From NCBI GenBank assembly GCA_015057585.1, contig SVEF01000012.1, positions 1-64,000 on the forward strand: a stretch of 64,000 bases of DNA, in the 5' to 3' direction. A program made the translations under genes and the position numbers. Below, piece after piece: positions 8,001 through 17,042 of this stretch; positions within the stretch are counted from its first letter, which is position 1; each line of letters starts with the position of its first letter. This DNA comes from Lachnospiraceae bacterium. GTDB lineage: Bacteria > Bacillota > Clostridia > Lachnospirales > Lachnospiraceae. The notes beneath the pieces are model-generated. The model had not been told where the DNA came from. It saw nothing but the letters and a program-made list of their open reading frames with translations, and ran no database searches.

Positions 8001-9794
8001 TTACCAGGGTGAACGCATCTGAAACGTATTCTCAATTAAAAATGAATTGAGGGTCCTCGGGTGAATGGTTACCCTTCCGTCACGGATTGCGGACTCTGTT
8101 GCAAGAATGGTTCTTTCGTCCATCCATTCCACAAATAACACCACATGATCTCCCGGCGCCACCAGCATATCCATCTTTTCAAGTTGGGACAGGGAATTTT
8201 TCTTTGTTCCTACATCCGAAAGCTGTCTGGTATTTAATTTCCACGAGATACCGTACAACGCGCTGGCATAGCCGGAACAGTCAAGCCCTGCTGTTTTCGC
8301 CAAATACTCTCCTTCACTCTTAATGTTTCCCGCGAGGTACTTATCAATCACCTTAGAGAATCTCTCATAACTTGCAGCATACGGAGAAACAAAGCCTCCC
8401 CAACAATACGGGATTCCCTTCATGGCAACCTCCCACCCGGTCTGTCCGGCATGTTCTTCGGTGAGTGCCGCGATATAATGCGGCAACTGCGCCCGGCGGG
8501 CAATTGTCATATCCGTGTTCTTCTGCGTCAGGGTCCACTCGTATTCTGCCATGGTAACCGCACGCTCCAACACTGTTTCCCGGTCGAGTGTAATTGCTTT
8601 CCGGTAAGTCGCCCCGTTTTTAATTCTCCGGGTGCTCTCCTTTTCGTAAGCCGCTTCTATCTTTGCTGTTTCCTTCCGGATTTCTTCCATATAAGAAACC
8701 GGATTCCGGGTCAATTCCACTTTTTTTACAACAAACTCCTCTTCCTGTATCATAAGGACATAGACGTCACCGTTCTTTGTCACTCTGACATAATGATCCG
8801 GAAGCCAGTCGCACTGAAGTGTAGGAATTACAAACTCTCCAATCCATTCTCCATCTGCCGAAGAAGCACAAACCGTAAGTTCACCCGCCAGTATGGAGGT
8901 ATCTTTCAATATCTTTGTATTCACCGAATACCGGATGCCGGATGCATCCGTGGTGATATACTCAGTATAATCATATCCTTTGGAATAAACGGTCTTTTCC
9001 CGGTAAATCTCTTCCGAAAATGTTGCTGTATTTCCATGAAAGACCAAACGTTTCCCACCAAATGTCAGCAATGCCACATCGTCTTCCGCGTCAAATCCCC
9101 TGACATAATCCTTTTGTATCGGAACTGCAATTGCCTCAAGAAAAATTCCTTCCAAAGTATAAATTCTTATTTCATTTAATATTTCATCATAGATATAAAT
9201 ATCCTGATTATGAAACAGCACATCCACCGGAAGCAAACAGCCCGGAAGCGAAATTTCGGTCACAGAATCCTCTTCCATTCTAACCAGTTTCCGTCCGTAC
9301 GAATCCAGAACATACACCGTCCCGTCTTCCTCTGCCCAAAAGGAATTTGCATATTGGACAAGCGGGGTTGCCGTCGGCGATACTGAGGTCAGATAATTGG
9401 CATGGATATATGCAACTGCTCCGCTATACTCCACGCGATACCAGGAAACATCTCTGCATTTCCCGGTAACCAAAATACCTTCACCCTCCTTGAGAGCTCC
9501 CAGTAATTTCCCTGAAGTGCTTGGTTCTTTTCGAATATTTACATCATTTTTTGCATACATCACACAGTTCATTTCCGTAACTGCATCTGCAGCAAACGTA
9601 GGCGTTGGCGTCGCCTGTGGTGCTCTTGTCGGAGTTTCTGATTCTTCCGGCAGATTCTTTTGTTCGCCACCGGTTTCCATAATCGTATGGATGTTTCCCT
9701 GCGGAACACCATTTTCTCCGACCACTTCACCGCCAAGCATCAGCAAAGCCACTGCCCCGAAAGCCAAAACCACCTGTTTTATATTTGTCATCAT
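8001..9794 (-). CDS. Secreted SH3/NlpC-P60 cell-wall peptidase
   Basis: A 597-residue exported protein. It has a hydrophobic N-terminal signal (residues 7-24), a Pro/Thr-rich stretch, a bacterial SH3 domain (about 78-135, with VNIRKEPS and WYRVEY), a long middle region with repeated beta-propeller-like strands (150-370), and a C-terminal NlpC/P60-type domain. The likely catalytic Cys is in LDCSGYASALYG and the His in APGDHVVLFVEW. Such enzymes cut peptide stems in peptidoglycan. The middle region, probably a docking domain, was not matched to a named family. The ribosome site is weak (AGAAGC), so the exact start (first or second Met) is unsure. It lies between glnN and the ABC-F gene on the same strand. 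Confidence 0.85.
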   Translation of the reverse strand: MMTNIKQVVLAFGAVALLMLGGEVVGENGVPQGNIHTIMETGGEQKNLPEESETPTRAPQATPTPTFAADAVTEMNCVMYAKNDVNIRKEPSTSGKLLGALKEGEGILVTGKCRDVSWYRVEYSGAVAYIHANYLTSVSPTATPLVQYANSFWAEEDGTVYVLDSYGRKLVRMEEDSVTEISLPGCLLPVDVLFHNQDIYIYDEILNEIRIYTLEGIFLEAIAVPIQKDYVRGFDAEDDVALLTFGGKRLVFHGNTATFSEEIYREKTVYSKGYDYTEYITTDASGIRYSVNTKILKDTSILAGELTVCASSADGEWIGEFVIPTLQCDWLPDHYVRVTKNGDVYVLMIQEEEFVVKKVELTRNPVSYMEEIRKETAKIEAAYEKESTRRIKNGATYRKAITLDRETVLERAVTMAEYEWTLTQKNTDMTIARRAQLPHYIAALTEEHAGQTGWEVAMKGIPYCWGGFVSPYAASYERFSKVIDKYLAGNIKSEGEYLAKTAGLDCSGYASALYGISWKLNTRQLSDVGTKKNSLSQLEKMDMLVAPGDHVVLFVEWMDERTILATESAIRDGRVTIHPRTLNSFLIENTFQMRSPW

Positions 9795-9815
9795 TTTGCT
9801 TCTGCTTTCTTTCGA

Positions 9816-11930
9816 TTATACCTCATAAACCAAATCGCCGTATGCCGGTACCGGCCATGTGTTCTTATCAACGATTCCTTCCAATTCGTCTACCGGTGTA
9901 CGAAGTGCCTCCATTGCAGGTACGACATTTTTACGATAAGCTTCTGCCTGAAGTTTTGCATCTTTTTCCTGGTATGCTGCCGAACGGGCCTTTCGAAGAA
10001 CTTCTACCGCATCTTCCGTCTCAGCAAGCAAACCTGAAATCTTGGTCAGCAGTTTTTCCTGTACCGTAACATTGGCTGTTGGCACAGCTGTTCTCACGGA
10101 ATTAATGGAGCCCGCCAGGTCTGATGTGTAACGGATGACCGCAGGAATATACAGTTTCGCTACCATATCAAGCATCGTTCTCGCTTCAATATTAATGGTT
10201 TTTGAGTAATTTTCATAGTTAATTTCAGCACGTGCTTCCAACTCGGTTCTGTTTAACACGTTCTGTCTGGTAAATACTTCTACCGTCTTTTCGTCCGTCA
10301 GTGCCTTGACCGAACCGATAAAGGAGTCCTCATTCGGAAGTCCTCTCTTTACTGCTTCTTCCCGCCACTCCTCCGAATAGCCGTTTCCGTTAAAAATAAT
10401 TCTTTCATGCGCTGCGAGTTCTCTCTGCAAAAGTTTCTTTACAGCCGCTTCAAATTCGCCCGCCGGTACCTCTTCCAGCTCTTTTGCAAAAGCCCCCAAT
10501 GTATCCGCAACAATTGTATTTAATACGGTATTTGGTCCCGCAATCGACATCGGTGCTCCCACCATACGGAACTCAAACTTATTTCCTGTAAATGCAAACG
10601 GAGAAGTACGGTTTCTGTCGGTCGCATCCTTGCGGATTTCCGGCAACGTATGTACACCGATATTCATGTAGCTCTTCTGCTTACACTCCGGTGCGTCTCC
10701 TTTTTCAATGAACTGACGAACAATGTCTTCCAACTGTTCCCCAAGGAAGATGGAAATGATGGCAGGCGGTGCTTCATGAGCACCGAGTCTCTGGTCGTTT
10801 CCCGCTCCCGACGAAGACCAGCGGAGCAATAAGGCATGTTCGTCTACCGACTTGATGACTGCAGTCACAAATAATAAAAACTGCAGGTTTTCATTCGGTT
10901 TTTTGCCCGGACTTAACAAGTTTTTTCCGGTGTTGGTCACCATTGACCAGTTGTTATGTTTACCGGAACCGTATAATCCACGGAATGGTTTTTCATGCAA
11001 CAGACATTCCAGGCCGTGACGCTTTGCTACCTTTTTCATCACCTCCATCACCAGCTGGTTATGGTCAACGGAGATGTTGGCAGTGGAATAAATCGGCGCC
11101 AGTTCGTGCTGTGCCGGTGCACCTTCATTGTGCTGCGTTTTGGCAAGTACGCCAAGTTTCCACAGTTCCTTGTTCACTTCTTTCATATACGCAGAAACTC
11201 TCTCCTTTAACGACCCAAAATAGTGGTCGTCCATTTCTGCTCCTTTTGGCGGAAGCGCACCAAACAAGGTGCGTCCGGTATAAATCAAATCTTCTCTCTG
11301 TAAAAATTTCTGACGGTCAATTAAGAAGTATTCCTGCTCCGGTCCTACCGAACAGGACACATTTGTTACATCCTCATGACCGAATAATTTCAAAATACGC
11401 ACTGCCTGCTTATCCAACGCTTCCATAGAACGCAGCAGCGGTGTCTTTTTATCTAATGCATCTCCGGTATAAGAGCAGAACGCGGTCGGAATACAAAGTG
11501 TCACACCACCCGCATCTTCTCTGACGAACGCCGGAGAAGTGCAATCCCAGGTCGTATATCCTCTAGCTTCAAACGTAGCACGAAGACCGCCCGATGGGAA
11601 CGAAGATGCATCCGGTTCTCCTTTTACAAGTTCTTTACCGGAAAACTCTAACATCACCTTTCCTTCCGGTGCCGGGCTGATAAACGCATCGTGTTTTTCT
11701 GCCGTAATACCTGTCATCGGCTGGAACCAGTGGGTGTAGTGAGTTGCTCCTTTTTCAATTGCCCAATCTTTCATGGCACCGGCAACCACATCCGCAATCT
11801 GAGGATCCAGTTCTTCCTTATTTTCCATTGTCTTTTTCAGGGCTGCAAAAGTCGCTTCCGGAAGGCGTTCCTTCATCACACTTTCATTAAATACGTCTAT
11901 CCCGAAAAATTCTGTAATCATCTCTGCCAT
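9816..11930 (-). CDS. glnN: Glutamine synthetase, type III
   Basis: A 704-residue protein with the length and sequence of GSIII, the large dodecameric form found in Bacteroides, cyanobacteria and many Clostridia. Family landmarks include WFQPMTG near residue 69, [18 protein letters not shown] near 110, [11 protein letters not shown] near 190, [12 protein letters not shown] near 265 and the loop [17 protein letters not shown] near 450. It makes glutamine from glutamate, ammonia and ATP. It is preceded by a leader with competing pairings that include its ribosome site, so post-transcriptional control is possible. The SD AAAGGTG lies 10 bases before the ATG. Confidence 0.97.
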   Translation of the reverse strand: MAEMITEFFGIDVFNESVMKERLPEATFAALKKTMENKEELDPQIADVVAGAMKDWAIEKGATHYTHWFQPMTGITAEKHDAFISPAPEGKVMLEFSGKELVKGEPDASSFPSGGLRATFEARGYTTWDCTSPAFVREDAGGVTLCIPTAFCSYTGDALDKKTPLLRSMEALDKQAVRILKLFGHEDVTNVSCSVGPEQEYFLIDRQKFLQREDLIYTGRTLFGALPPKGAEMDDHYFGSLKERVSAYMKEVNKELWKLGVLAKTQHNEGAPAQHELAPIYSTANISVDHNQLVMEVMKKVAKRHGLECLLHEKPFRGLYGSGKHNNWSMVTNTGKNLLSPGKKPNENLQFLLFVTAVIKSVDEHALLLRWSSSGAGNDQRLGAHEAPPAIISIFLGEQLEDIVRQFIEKGDAPECKQKSYMNIGVHTLPEIRKDATDRNRTSPFAFTGNKFEFRMVGAPMSIAGPNTVLNTIVADTLGAFAKELEEVPAGEFEAAVKKLLQRELAAHERIIFNGNGYSEEWREEAVKRGLPNEDSFIGSVKALTDEKTVEVFTRQNVLNRTELEARAEINYENYSKTINIEARTMLDMVAKLYIPAVIRYTSDLAGSINSVRTAVPTANVTVQEKLLTKISGLLAETEDAVEVLRKARSAAYQEKDAKLQAEAYRKNVVPAMEALRTPVDELEGIVDKNTWPVPAYGDLVYEV

Positions 11931-11940
11931 TTAAAAACCA

Positions 11941-12007
11941 CACCTTTCCGCCATTTTCCTGCCTCATACAGTAAAAGGTGCCCTTAACTGACGTTAGAAC
12001 ACCTTTT
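11941..12007 (-). promoter_or_regulatory. glnN leader with competing hairpins over the ribosome site
   Basis: Reading the RNA 5' to 3' there are AAAAGGTG (12007-12000), CACCTTTT (11980-11973) and AAAGGTG (11947-11941), the last being the Shine-Dalgarno. The middle element can pair fully with either flank, so the ribosome site would be free when the first hairpin forms and hidden when it does not. The first hairpin also has inner pairs TAAC/GTTA, and it could act as a terminator of the upstream mscS transcript. No named riboswitch was recognised. Confidence 0.45.
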
Positions 12008-12088
12008 CCTACACTGACATAGTGCTATCTTATCATACTTCTTTTTTTATGGAAAGTTTTTTTTGCAACAGTTACTTATAACTACTGC

Positions 12089-12943
12089 TTATTGATTATT
12101 GGTCACATGTACATCCAACTGATTGAACGGAATCTCAATACCGTTTGCATCAAATGCTTCTTTTACCTTTTCCATCAAATCCCACTTCAGTGTCCAGTAG
12201 TTAGCACTCTTTGTCCAAACACGGAATCCGAAATCAATGGAACTTGCTGCAAACTCATTGATAAATACGGTTACACCTCTGTCCTTTTCAACCAGTTCGT
12301 GTTCTTCACCGAGTGTTGTTAAAATTTCCTTTACCTTCTTCACATCAGCATTATAAGAAACTCCAAATACCAGATCCAGACGACGGTACTCCTGGTGGGA
12401 TACGTTTACAATATTTCCATTGGAGAGTGCACCGTTTGGAAGAACAATTCTCTTGTTGTCACCGGTCGATAATGTTGTATAAAAAATTTCGATGGCACTT
12501 ACGGTACCTTCATAGCCCTGTGCAATAATGTAATCACCGATTTTAAACGGCTTTAACACCAGAATGAGTACACCGCCGGCCAGATTGGACAAACTTCCCT
12601 GCAGTGCAAGACCAACCGTCACACCGGCAGATGCAACAAGTGCTGCAAGTGAAGTTACCTGGAATCCAAAGTAACTGATGATAACAAGGAATAATGCAAT
12701 AAATAAAACAATACGCACCACTGACATAAGGAAGGACTGCACTCCGGCATCCACCTTTGCCTTTTCCAAAGCCTTTTTTGTCAGATTCGTACACATCTTA
12801 ATCAACTTTATACCAATAAAATAGATGACAAGAGCAATGATTACCTTAAATGCTAATGGCAAAGCCTTTCCGGTTAAAAAGTTCGCAATACTGCTCCAGT
12901 CAAAACTAAATGTAGCTGCTTCTGTTAATAATGCTGCGTTCAT
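12089..12943 (-). CDS. MscS family small-conductance mechanosensitive channel
   Basis: A 284-residue membrane protein of typical MscS size. Three transmembrane helices are seen (about 30-50, 72-92, 95-125). The third is the Gly/Ala-rich pore helix (ALVASAGVTVGLALQGSLSN), followed by the beta domain (KPFKIGDYI, then VLPNGALSNG) and the C-terminal alpha/beta cage. It opens under membrane tension to release solutes during osmotic downshock. It lies between glgB and glnN on the same strand, 21 bases after the glgB stop, so it may be co-transcribed with glgB. The ribosome site GGAGAGAAG precedes the ATG. Confidence 0.93.
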   Translation of the reverse strand: MNAALLTEAATFSFDWSSIANFLTGKALPLAFKVIIALVIYFIGIKLIKMCTNLTKKALEKAKVDAGVQSFLMSVVRIVLFIALFLVIISYFGFQVTSLAALVASAGVTVGLALQGSLSNLAGGVLILVLKPFKIGDYIIAQGYEGTVSAIEIFYTTLSTGDNKRIVLPNGALSNGNIVNVSHQEYRRLDLVFGVSYNADVKKVKEILTTLGEEHELVEKDRGVTVFINEFAASSIDFGFRVWTKSANYWTLKWDLMEKVKEAFDANGIEIPFNQLDVHVTNNQ

Positions 12944-12964
12944 AACTTCTCTCTCCTTATTCTG

Positions 12965-15202
12965 CTACTTTTTTTCAGTCTTCTTTTTTGTTTCTGCTTT
13001 CTTAAAGCGGAATACTGTGGTACCGAGCGGTGGCAACGTAAACTCAATAGAGTAATCTCTTCCGTCACACGGAACCTTCTTTGCTGTGAGCTGTCTGGTA
13101 TTTACATAGTTTGCACCACCGTACTTTTCAGCATCACTGTTAAAGATTTCTTTATATTTGCCAGGCAAAGGAACCGCCTGTACAAATTTCTCATATAAAA
13201 CCGGAGTAAAGTTACAGACAAACAGTAACATATCGTCAGAATCCTTAGCACGTCTCACAAAGGAAACAATACTTCTGTCCGCATCCATGCAACTCATCCA
13301 TTCAAAACCCTCCGGAACAAAATCCTGTTCATACAGGGACGGTTCGGTCGTATATAACTGATTTAAATCACGGCAGAAGTTATTAAACTTCTTATGCATA
13401 TCGTACTCTTCGATTAAATTCCAATCCAGGCTCTTTGCCTCGTTCCATTCCGCAAACTGTGCAAAATCCTGACCCATGAATAAGAATTTCTTGCCCGGAT
13501 GACCGTTCATGAACATATACGCGGTACGTAAGTTTGCAAACTTGTGCTCGTATTCACCCGGCATCTTATTGATTAAGGAGCCCTTCCCGTGTACTACCTC
13601 GTCATGGGAGAATACCAACAGGAATCTCTCACTGTATGCATACATCATACTAAAGGTAATGCAGCCATGGCAATGTTTACGGAACAGCGGGTCGGTCTTC
13701 ATATAGGATAAAAAGTCATTCATCCATCCCATATTCCACTTTAAGTTAAATCCGAGGCCGCTGTCTTCCACCTTGCCGGTTACCATCGGCCATGCAGTGG
13801 ACTCTTCCGCAATCATAAGAATATTTTTATTTCTCTTATGCATAATGGAATTTAAGTGTTTTAATAATTCGATGGCTTCTAAATTTTCTTTGCCGCCATA
13901 GCAGTTTGCCACCCATTCGCCGTCATTCTTTCCGTAATCCAAGTACAGCATGGAAGCTACTGCATCCATACGGATACCGTCCGCATGGAACTGTTCTACC
14001 CAGTACAGGGCATTGGCAATTAAGAAGTTGGAAACCTGAGGTCTGCCATAGTTGTAAATCAAAGTGCCCCAGTGCGGATGTTCGCCCTGTCTCTTATCTG
14101 CATGTTCATACAGACAGGTACCGTCAAAGCAGGCAAGTCCGAATGCATCCTTCGGGAAATGTGCCGGTACCCAGTCAAGGATGACACCGATACCGTTCTG
14201 ATGCATGTAGTCCATAAAATACATAAAATCTTCCGGCGTACCGAAACGTGACGTCGGCGCATAGTAACCGGTTACCTGATAGCCCCAGGAGCCGTCAAAC
14301 GGATGCTCCATCACCGGCAAAAGTTCCACATGGGTGTAATTCATCTGTTTTACATACGCTGCAAGTTCTACCGCAAGTTCTCTGTAGTTATAGAAGTCTC
14401 CGTCGCCATCGGAAGGTCTCTTCCAGGAACCCAGATGTACTTCGTAGATATTCATCGGTCCTGCCAACGGATCGTTTTTCTTTCTGGCAGCCATGTATTT
14501 TTTGTCGTTCCACTTATAATTTGTGATATCAAAGATAACCGAAGCATTGTCCGGACGCTTCTGTGCACAGGTGCCGTACGGGTCTGCCTTTAGTACGGTA
14601 GCACCGCCCTTCATGCGGATTTCATACTTATAGATATCACCGTTTGTGAGACCCGGTATAAACAGAGTGAATACGCCGGACTCGCTGTGCATTTCCATAA
14701 TGTGACGTCTGCCGTCCCAAAGGTTAAAGTCGCCCACAACGCTGACCTTGGTTGCGTTCGGCGCCCATACGGCAAACTGTACACCTTCTACGCCGTTTAT
14801 TTTCTTCTTATGTGCACCGAGTACTTTATAAATCTCGTAATGGATACCCTGTGTAAACAAGGAAAGATCCTCCTGCGAAAGTTCCGGGAAGAATGCATAA
14901 GTATCTTCCTGTTCCCACACGGAACCATCTGCATAATACACCTGATAGGTATAGGCAAATACCTTATCTGTATCTATCATGACTCCAAACACCCCGGCAT
15001 CATCCAGACGTTCCATTTCATATGTATGACTGCCCTTTTTTTCTTTTACCACAACGCCGGTTGCATCCGGATAAAAACAGCAGATACGCAGGCCGTCTTT
15101 GGTCAACTGCGGACCAAGTACTTCAAACGGGTATTTGGTATCCGAATACACGATCCCCTCAATTTTCTCCCAATTCACGTTTTTTTCTAACAAACCACCC
15201 AT
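12965..15202 (-). CDS. glgB: 1,4-alpha-glucan branching enzyme
   Basis: A 745-residue GH13 enzyme that adds alpha-1,6 branches to glycogen. Two N-terminal CBM48-like beta domains (about 1-230) precede the barrel. Catalytic regions are intact: DWVPAHF near 345, ADGIRMDAV with the nucleophile Asp near 410, MIAEES with the acid Glu near 463, and FSHDE near 530. This contrasts with the altered GlgX-like protein nearby. The C terminus ends in a Lys-rich tail (TKKKTEKK). A good ribosome site (AAGGGAGA) precedes the ATG. Other glycogen genes (glgC, glgD, glgA, glgP) are not in the window. Confidence 0.97.
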   Translation of the reverse strand: MGGLLEKNVNWEKIEGIVYSDTKYPFEVLGPQLTKDGLRICCFYPDATGVVVKEKKGSHTYEMERLDDAGVFGVMIDTDKVFAYTYQVYYADGSVWEQEDTYAFFPELSQEDLSLFTQGIHYEIYKVLGAHKKKINGVEGVQFAVWAPNATKVSVVGDFNLWDGRRHIMEMHSESGVFTLFIPGLTNGDIYKYEIRMKGGATVLKADPYGTCAQKRPDNASVIFDITNYKWNDKKYMAARKKNDPLAGPMNIYEVHLGSWKRPSDGDGDFYNYRELAVELAAYVKQMNYTHVELLPVMEHPFDGSWGYQVTGYYAPTSRFGTPEDFMYFMDYMHQNGIGVILDWVPAHFPKDAFGLACFDGTCLYEHADKRQGEHPHWGTLIYNYGRPQVSNFLIANALYWVEQFHADGIRMDAVASMLYLDYGKNDGEWVANCYGGKENLEAIELLKHLNSIMHKRNKNILMIAEESTAWPMVTGKVEDSGLGFNLKWNMGWMNDFLSYMKTDPLFRKHCHGCITFSMMYAYSERFLLVFSHDEVVHGKGSLINKMPGEYEHKFANLRTAYMFMNGHPGKKFLFMGQDFAQFAEWNEAKSLDWNLIEEYDMHKKFNNFCRDLNQLYTTEPSLYEQDFVPEGFEWMSCMDADRSIVSFVRRAKDSDDMLLFVCNFTPVLYEKFVQAVPLPGKYKEIFNSDAEKYGGANYVNTRQLTAKKVPCDGRDYSIEFTLPPLGTTVFRFKKAETKKKTEKK

Positions 15203-15233
15203 AGCAATCTCCCTTCATTGATCGATTCTGTTA

Positions 15234-16001
15234 TTACTCCAAATACCATTCGTCTTTGGCATCTTCCCTGTCTTCCGCATCCATGACGGAGCCTTCTTCC
15301 TCCTCGTTGCGTTCTTTCTTTGCAGGCATGTATTTCTTAAATACACGTTCAATTAAAAAGGAAGCAAGCAGCGTTCCGATTGCCGGAAGGAAAAACACAC
15401 CCGGCACAACAATGTAACATCCAAGCAGTACACCAATCATCAGCGCCAAAAGAACCAGTGTCGTAAGAATATGTCTGGTTGACATAAAAAACGCTGTCTT
15501 TAAGATACCGCCCCACTTCATATCAAAACGGGACAATACCGGACATAAAAAGGTGAATACCACGCAAAGTAAAAGCGTAATTACCATGAACACCCCTTGA
15601 AATGTATTTCCAGAAGTTTCTCCCTGCTCAATCAAGTTTTTCGCATAGTGAAAATCAATTACCATAATAGCCGCCGCAATTCCATAACACAAAGAGAACA
15701 ACGCTCCCTGCTTAAAGTTTCTCTTAAACGAACGGATAAATTCTTTTATTGCGTAACTTCTCTCTTTACGAATGGTCTTAACTATTGCATAATACATCGC
15801 TGTTGTTGCCGGTACAATGGGAAGTATTGCCACAAATAACAGTACCCCCAACACTGCAACATTCGTTGTTACTATCAAATACAAGACACCTGCAGGTAAC
15901 GAAACACAAGACAATAGCCAAAAGACATTGATTACCACCAGATCAAATGCCTTTCCCATGAAACTGAAAAATTTATTGTCGGGATTTAACCAGTTACTCA
16001 T
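15234..16001 (-). CDS. YesL family (DUF624) membrane protein
   Basis: A 255-residue protein with five to six predicted transmembrane helices (about 20-45, 48-70, 100-118, 135-155, 170-205) and an acidic C-terminal tail. It matches YesL/DUF624 proteins, often linked to sugar uptake loci in Firmicutes; the role is unknown. Its ATG overlaps the manA stop by one base (TAATG), so the two are probably translated together. This suggests a connection to carbohydrate metabolism. Confidence 0.85.
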   Translation of the reverse strand: MSNWLNPDNKFFSFMGKAFDLVVINVFWLLSCVSLPAGVLYLIVTTNVAVLGVLLFVAILPIVPATTAMYYAIVKTIRKERSYAIKEFIRSFKRNFKQGALFSLCYGIAAAIMVIDFHYAKNLIEQGETSGNTFQGVFMVITLLLCVVFTFLCPVLSRFDMKWGGILKTAFFMSTRHILTTLVLLALMIGVLLGCYIVVPGVFFLPAIGTLLASFLIERVFKKYMPAKKERNEEEEGSVMDAEDREDAKDEWYLE

Positions 16002-16957
16002 TATTTTACTTCCTCCTTCTCTCTTGTATAGGAGGTCATAAGTTCTAATGTCCCCTCCAGACAGTAATTATCATATCCGGATGGTAAAATAAAATGGTCT
16101 CCTTTTTTAATTGCAACGTCATCCAAAGTTCCCTCACCATCAATCACGCTGAACAGTTGGTAATCTCCTTCGGTTTGAAACCTCTGGTTGCCGCCTGTCA
16201 ATGTGATTTTCTCTACGGTATAAAACGGACAGGTCACCATCGTCTGTACTTTGGCTTTTCCCACCTGACATACTGCAGAAGACTCCTGCTGTTCTTTATG
16301 CGGACAACCAATCACATCAATACTTTTTTCGATATGTAATTCTCTCGGTTTTCCGTTCTGCAGGCGTCCGTAATCATACAACCGGTAAGTCACGTCACTG
16401 CTCTGCTGTGTTTCCAGAATCAAAGTACCCGCTTTAATCGCATGTACGGTACCCGGGTCAATCTGGAAGAAGTCTCCCTTATGAATCGGACGCACAGAAA
16501 TCAGTTCCTCCCACCGGTCCTGTGCAATCATCTGTCTGAGGTCTTCTTTATTTTTTGCGTTATGCCCGATGACAATCGTAGCATCCGCATCACAATCCAA
16601 AATGTACCAGCACTCCGTCTTTCCAAGAGAGCCGTTTTCGTTTTCTTTTGCATATGTATCATCCGGATGAACCTGGATGGACAAATCCGCTTTAGCGTCA
16701 ATAATCTTTACAAGAAGCGGGAATACCTCTTCGGTACTGTTTCCGAACAATTCCCTATGCTCTGCATAAAGTCTGCTCAGGTTCCAACCGTCGTAGGTCC
16801 CTCCTGCAATGACACCGTCACCGTTTTTATGTGCACTGATTGCCCAGCACTCTCCGGTATTCTCTCCCGGAATATCATAACCGTACTCGGCAGCCATGCG
16901 GTTACCGCCCCAGATCATCTGCTTAAATACCGGTTTTAAAAATAAAATCTCTTTCAA
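16001..16957 (-). CDS. manA: Mannose-6-phosphate isomerase, class I
   Basis: A 318-residue cupin enzyme interconverting mannose-6-phosphate and fructose-6-phosphate. Zinc-site motifs are visible: QVHPDD near residue 98, KTECWYIL near 115, and GTVHAI near 172. The length matches the short Firmicutes ManA form. Translation seems to begin at TTG (16957), giving the family start MKEILFLKPVF; no in-frame ATG fits. The upstream gap (16958-17042) contains a TATACT-like -10 but no convincing -35. Confidence 0.95.
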   Translation of the reverse strand: MKEILFLKPVFKQMIWGGNRMAAEYGYDIPGENTGECWAISAHKNGDGVIAGGTYDGWNLSRLYAEHRELFGNSTEEVFPLLVKIIDAKADLSIQVHPDDTYAKENENGSLGKTECWYILDCDADATIVIGHNAKNKEDLRQMIAQDRWEELISVRPIHKGDFFQIDPGTVHAIKAGTLILETQQSSDVTYRLYDYGRLQNGKPRELHIEKSIDVIGCPHKEQQESSAVCQVGKAKVQTMVTCPFYTVEKITLTGGNQRFQTEGDYQLFSVIDGEGTLDDVAIKKGDHFILPSGYDNYCLEGTLELMTSYTREKEEVK

Positions 16958-17042
16958 GTCTCTACCGAACCTTTCTTTGGAATTCTCTGTCGTTCCGGGA
17001 AAGTTCCTGTCCCGTCACCTTTACTTTTCAGTATAGCACATT

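Noticed and set aside
8451..9179. 242-codon plus-strand ORF
   Set aside because: It lies entirely opposite the NlpC/P60 gene, which has clear domains, and its translation is Cys/Phe-rich as expected for an antisense frame.
11941..12007. Simple terminator between mscS and glnN
   Set aside because: The hairpin is possible as a terminator, but the third repeat at the ribosome site makes a regulatory reading at least as likely; kept as a leader element.
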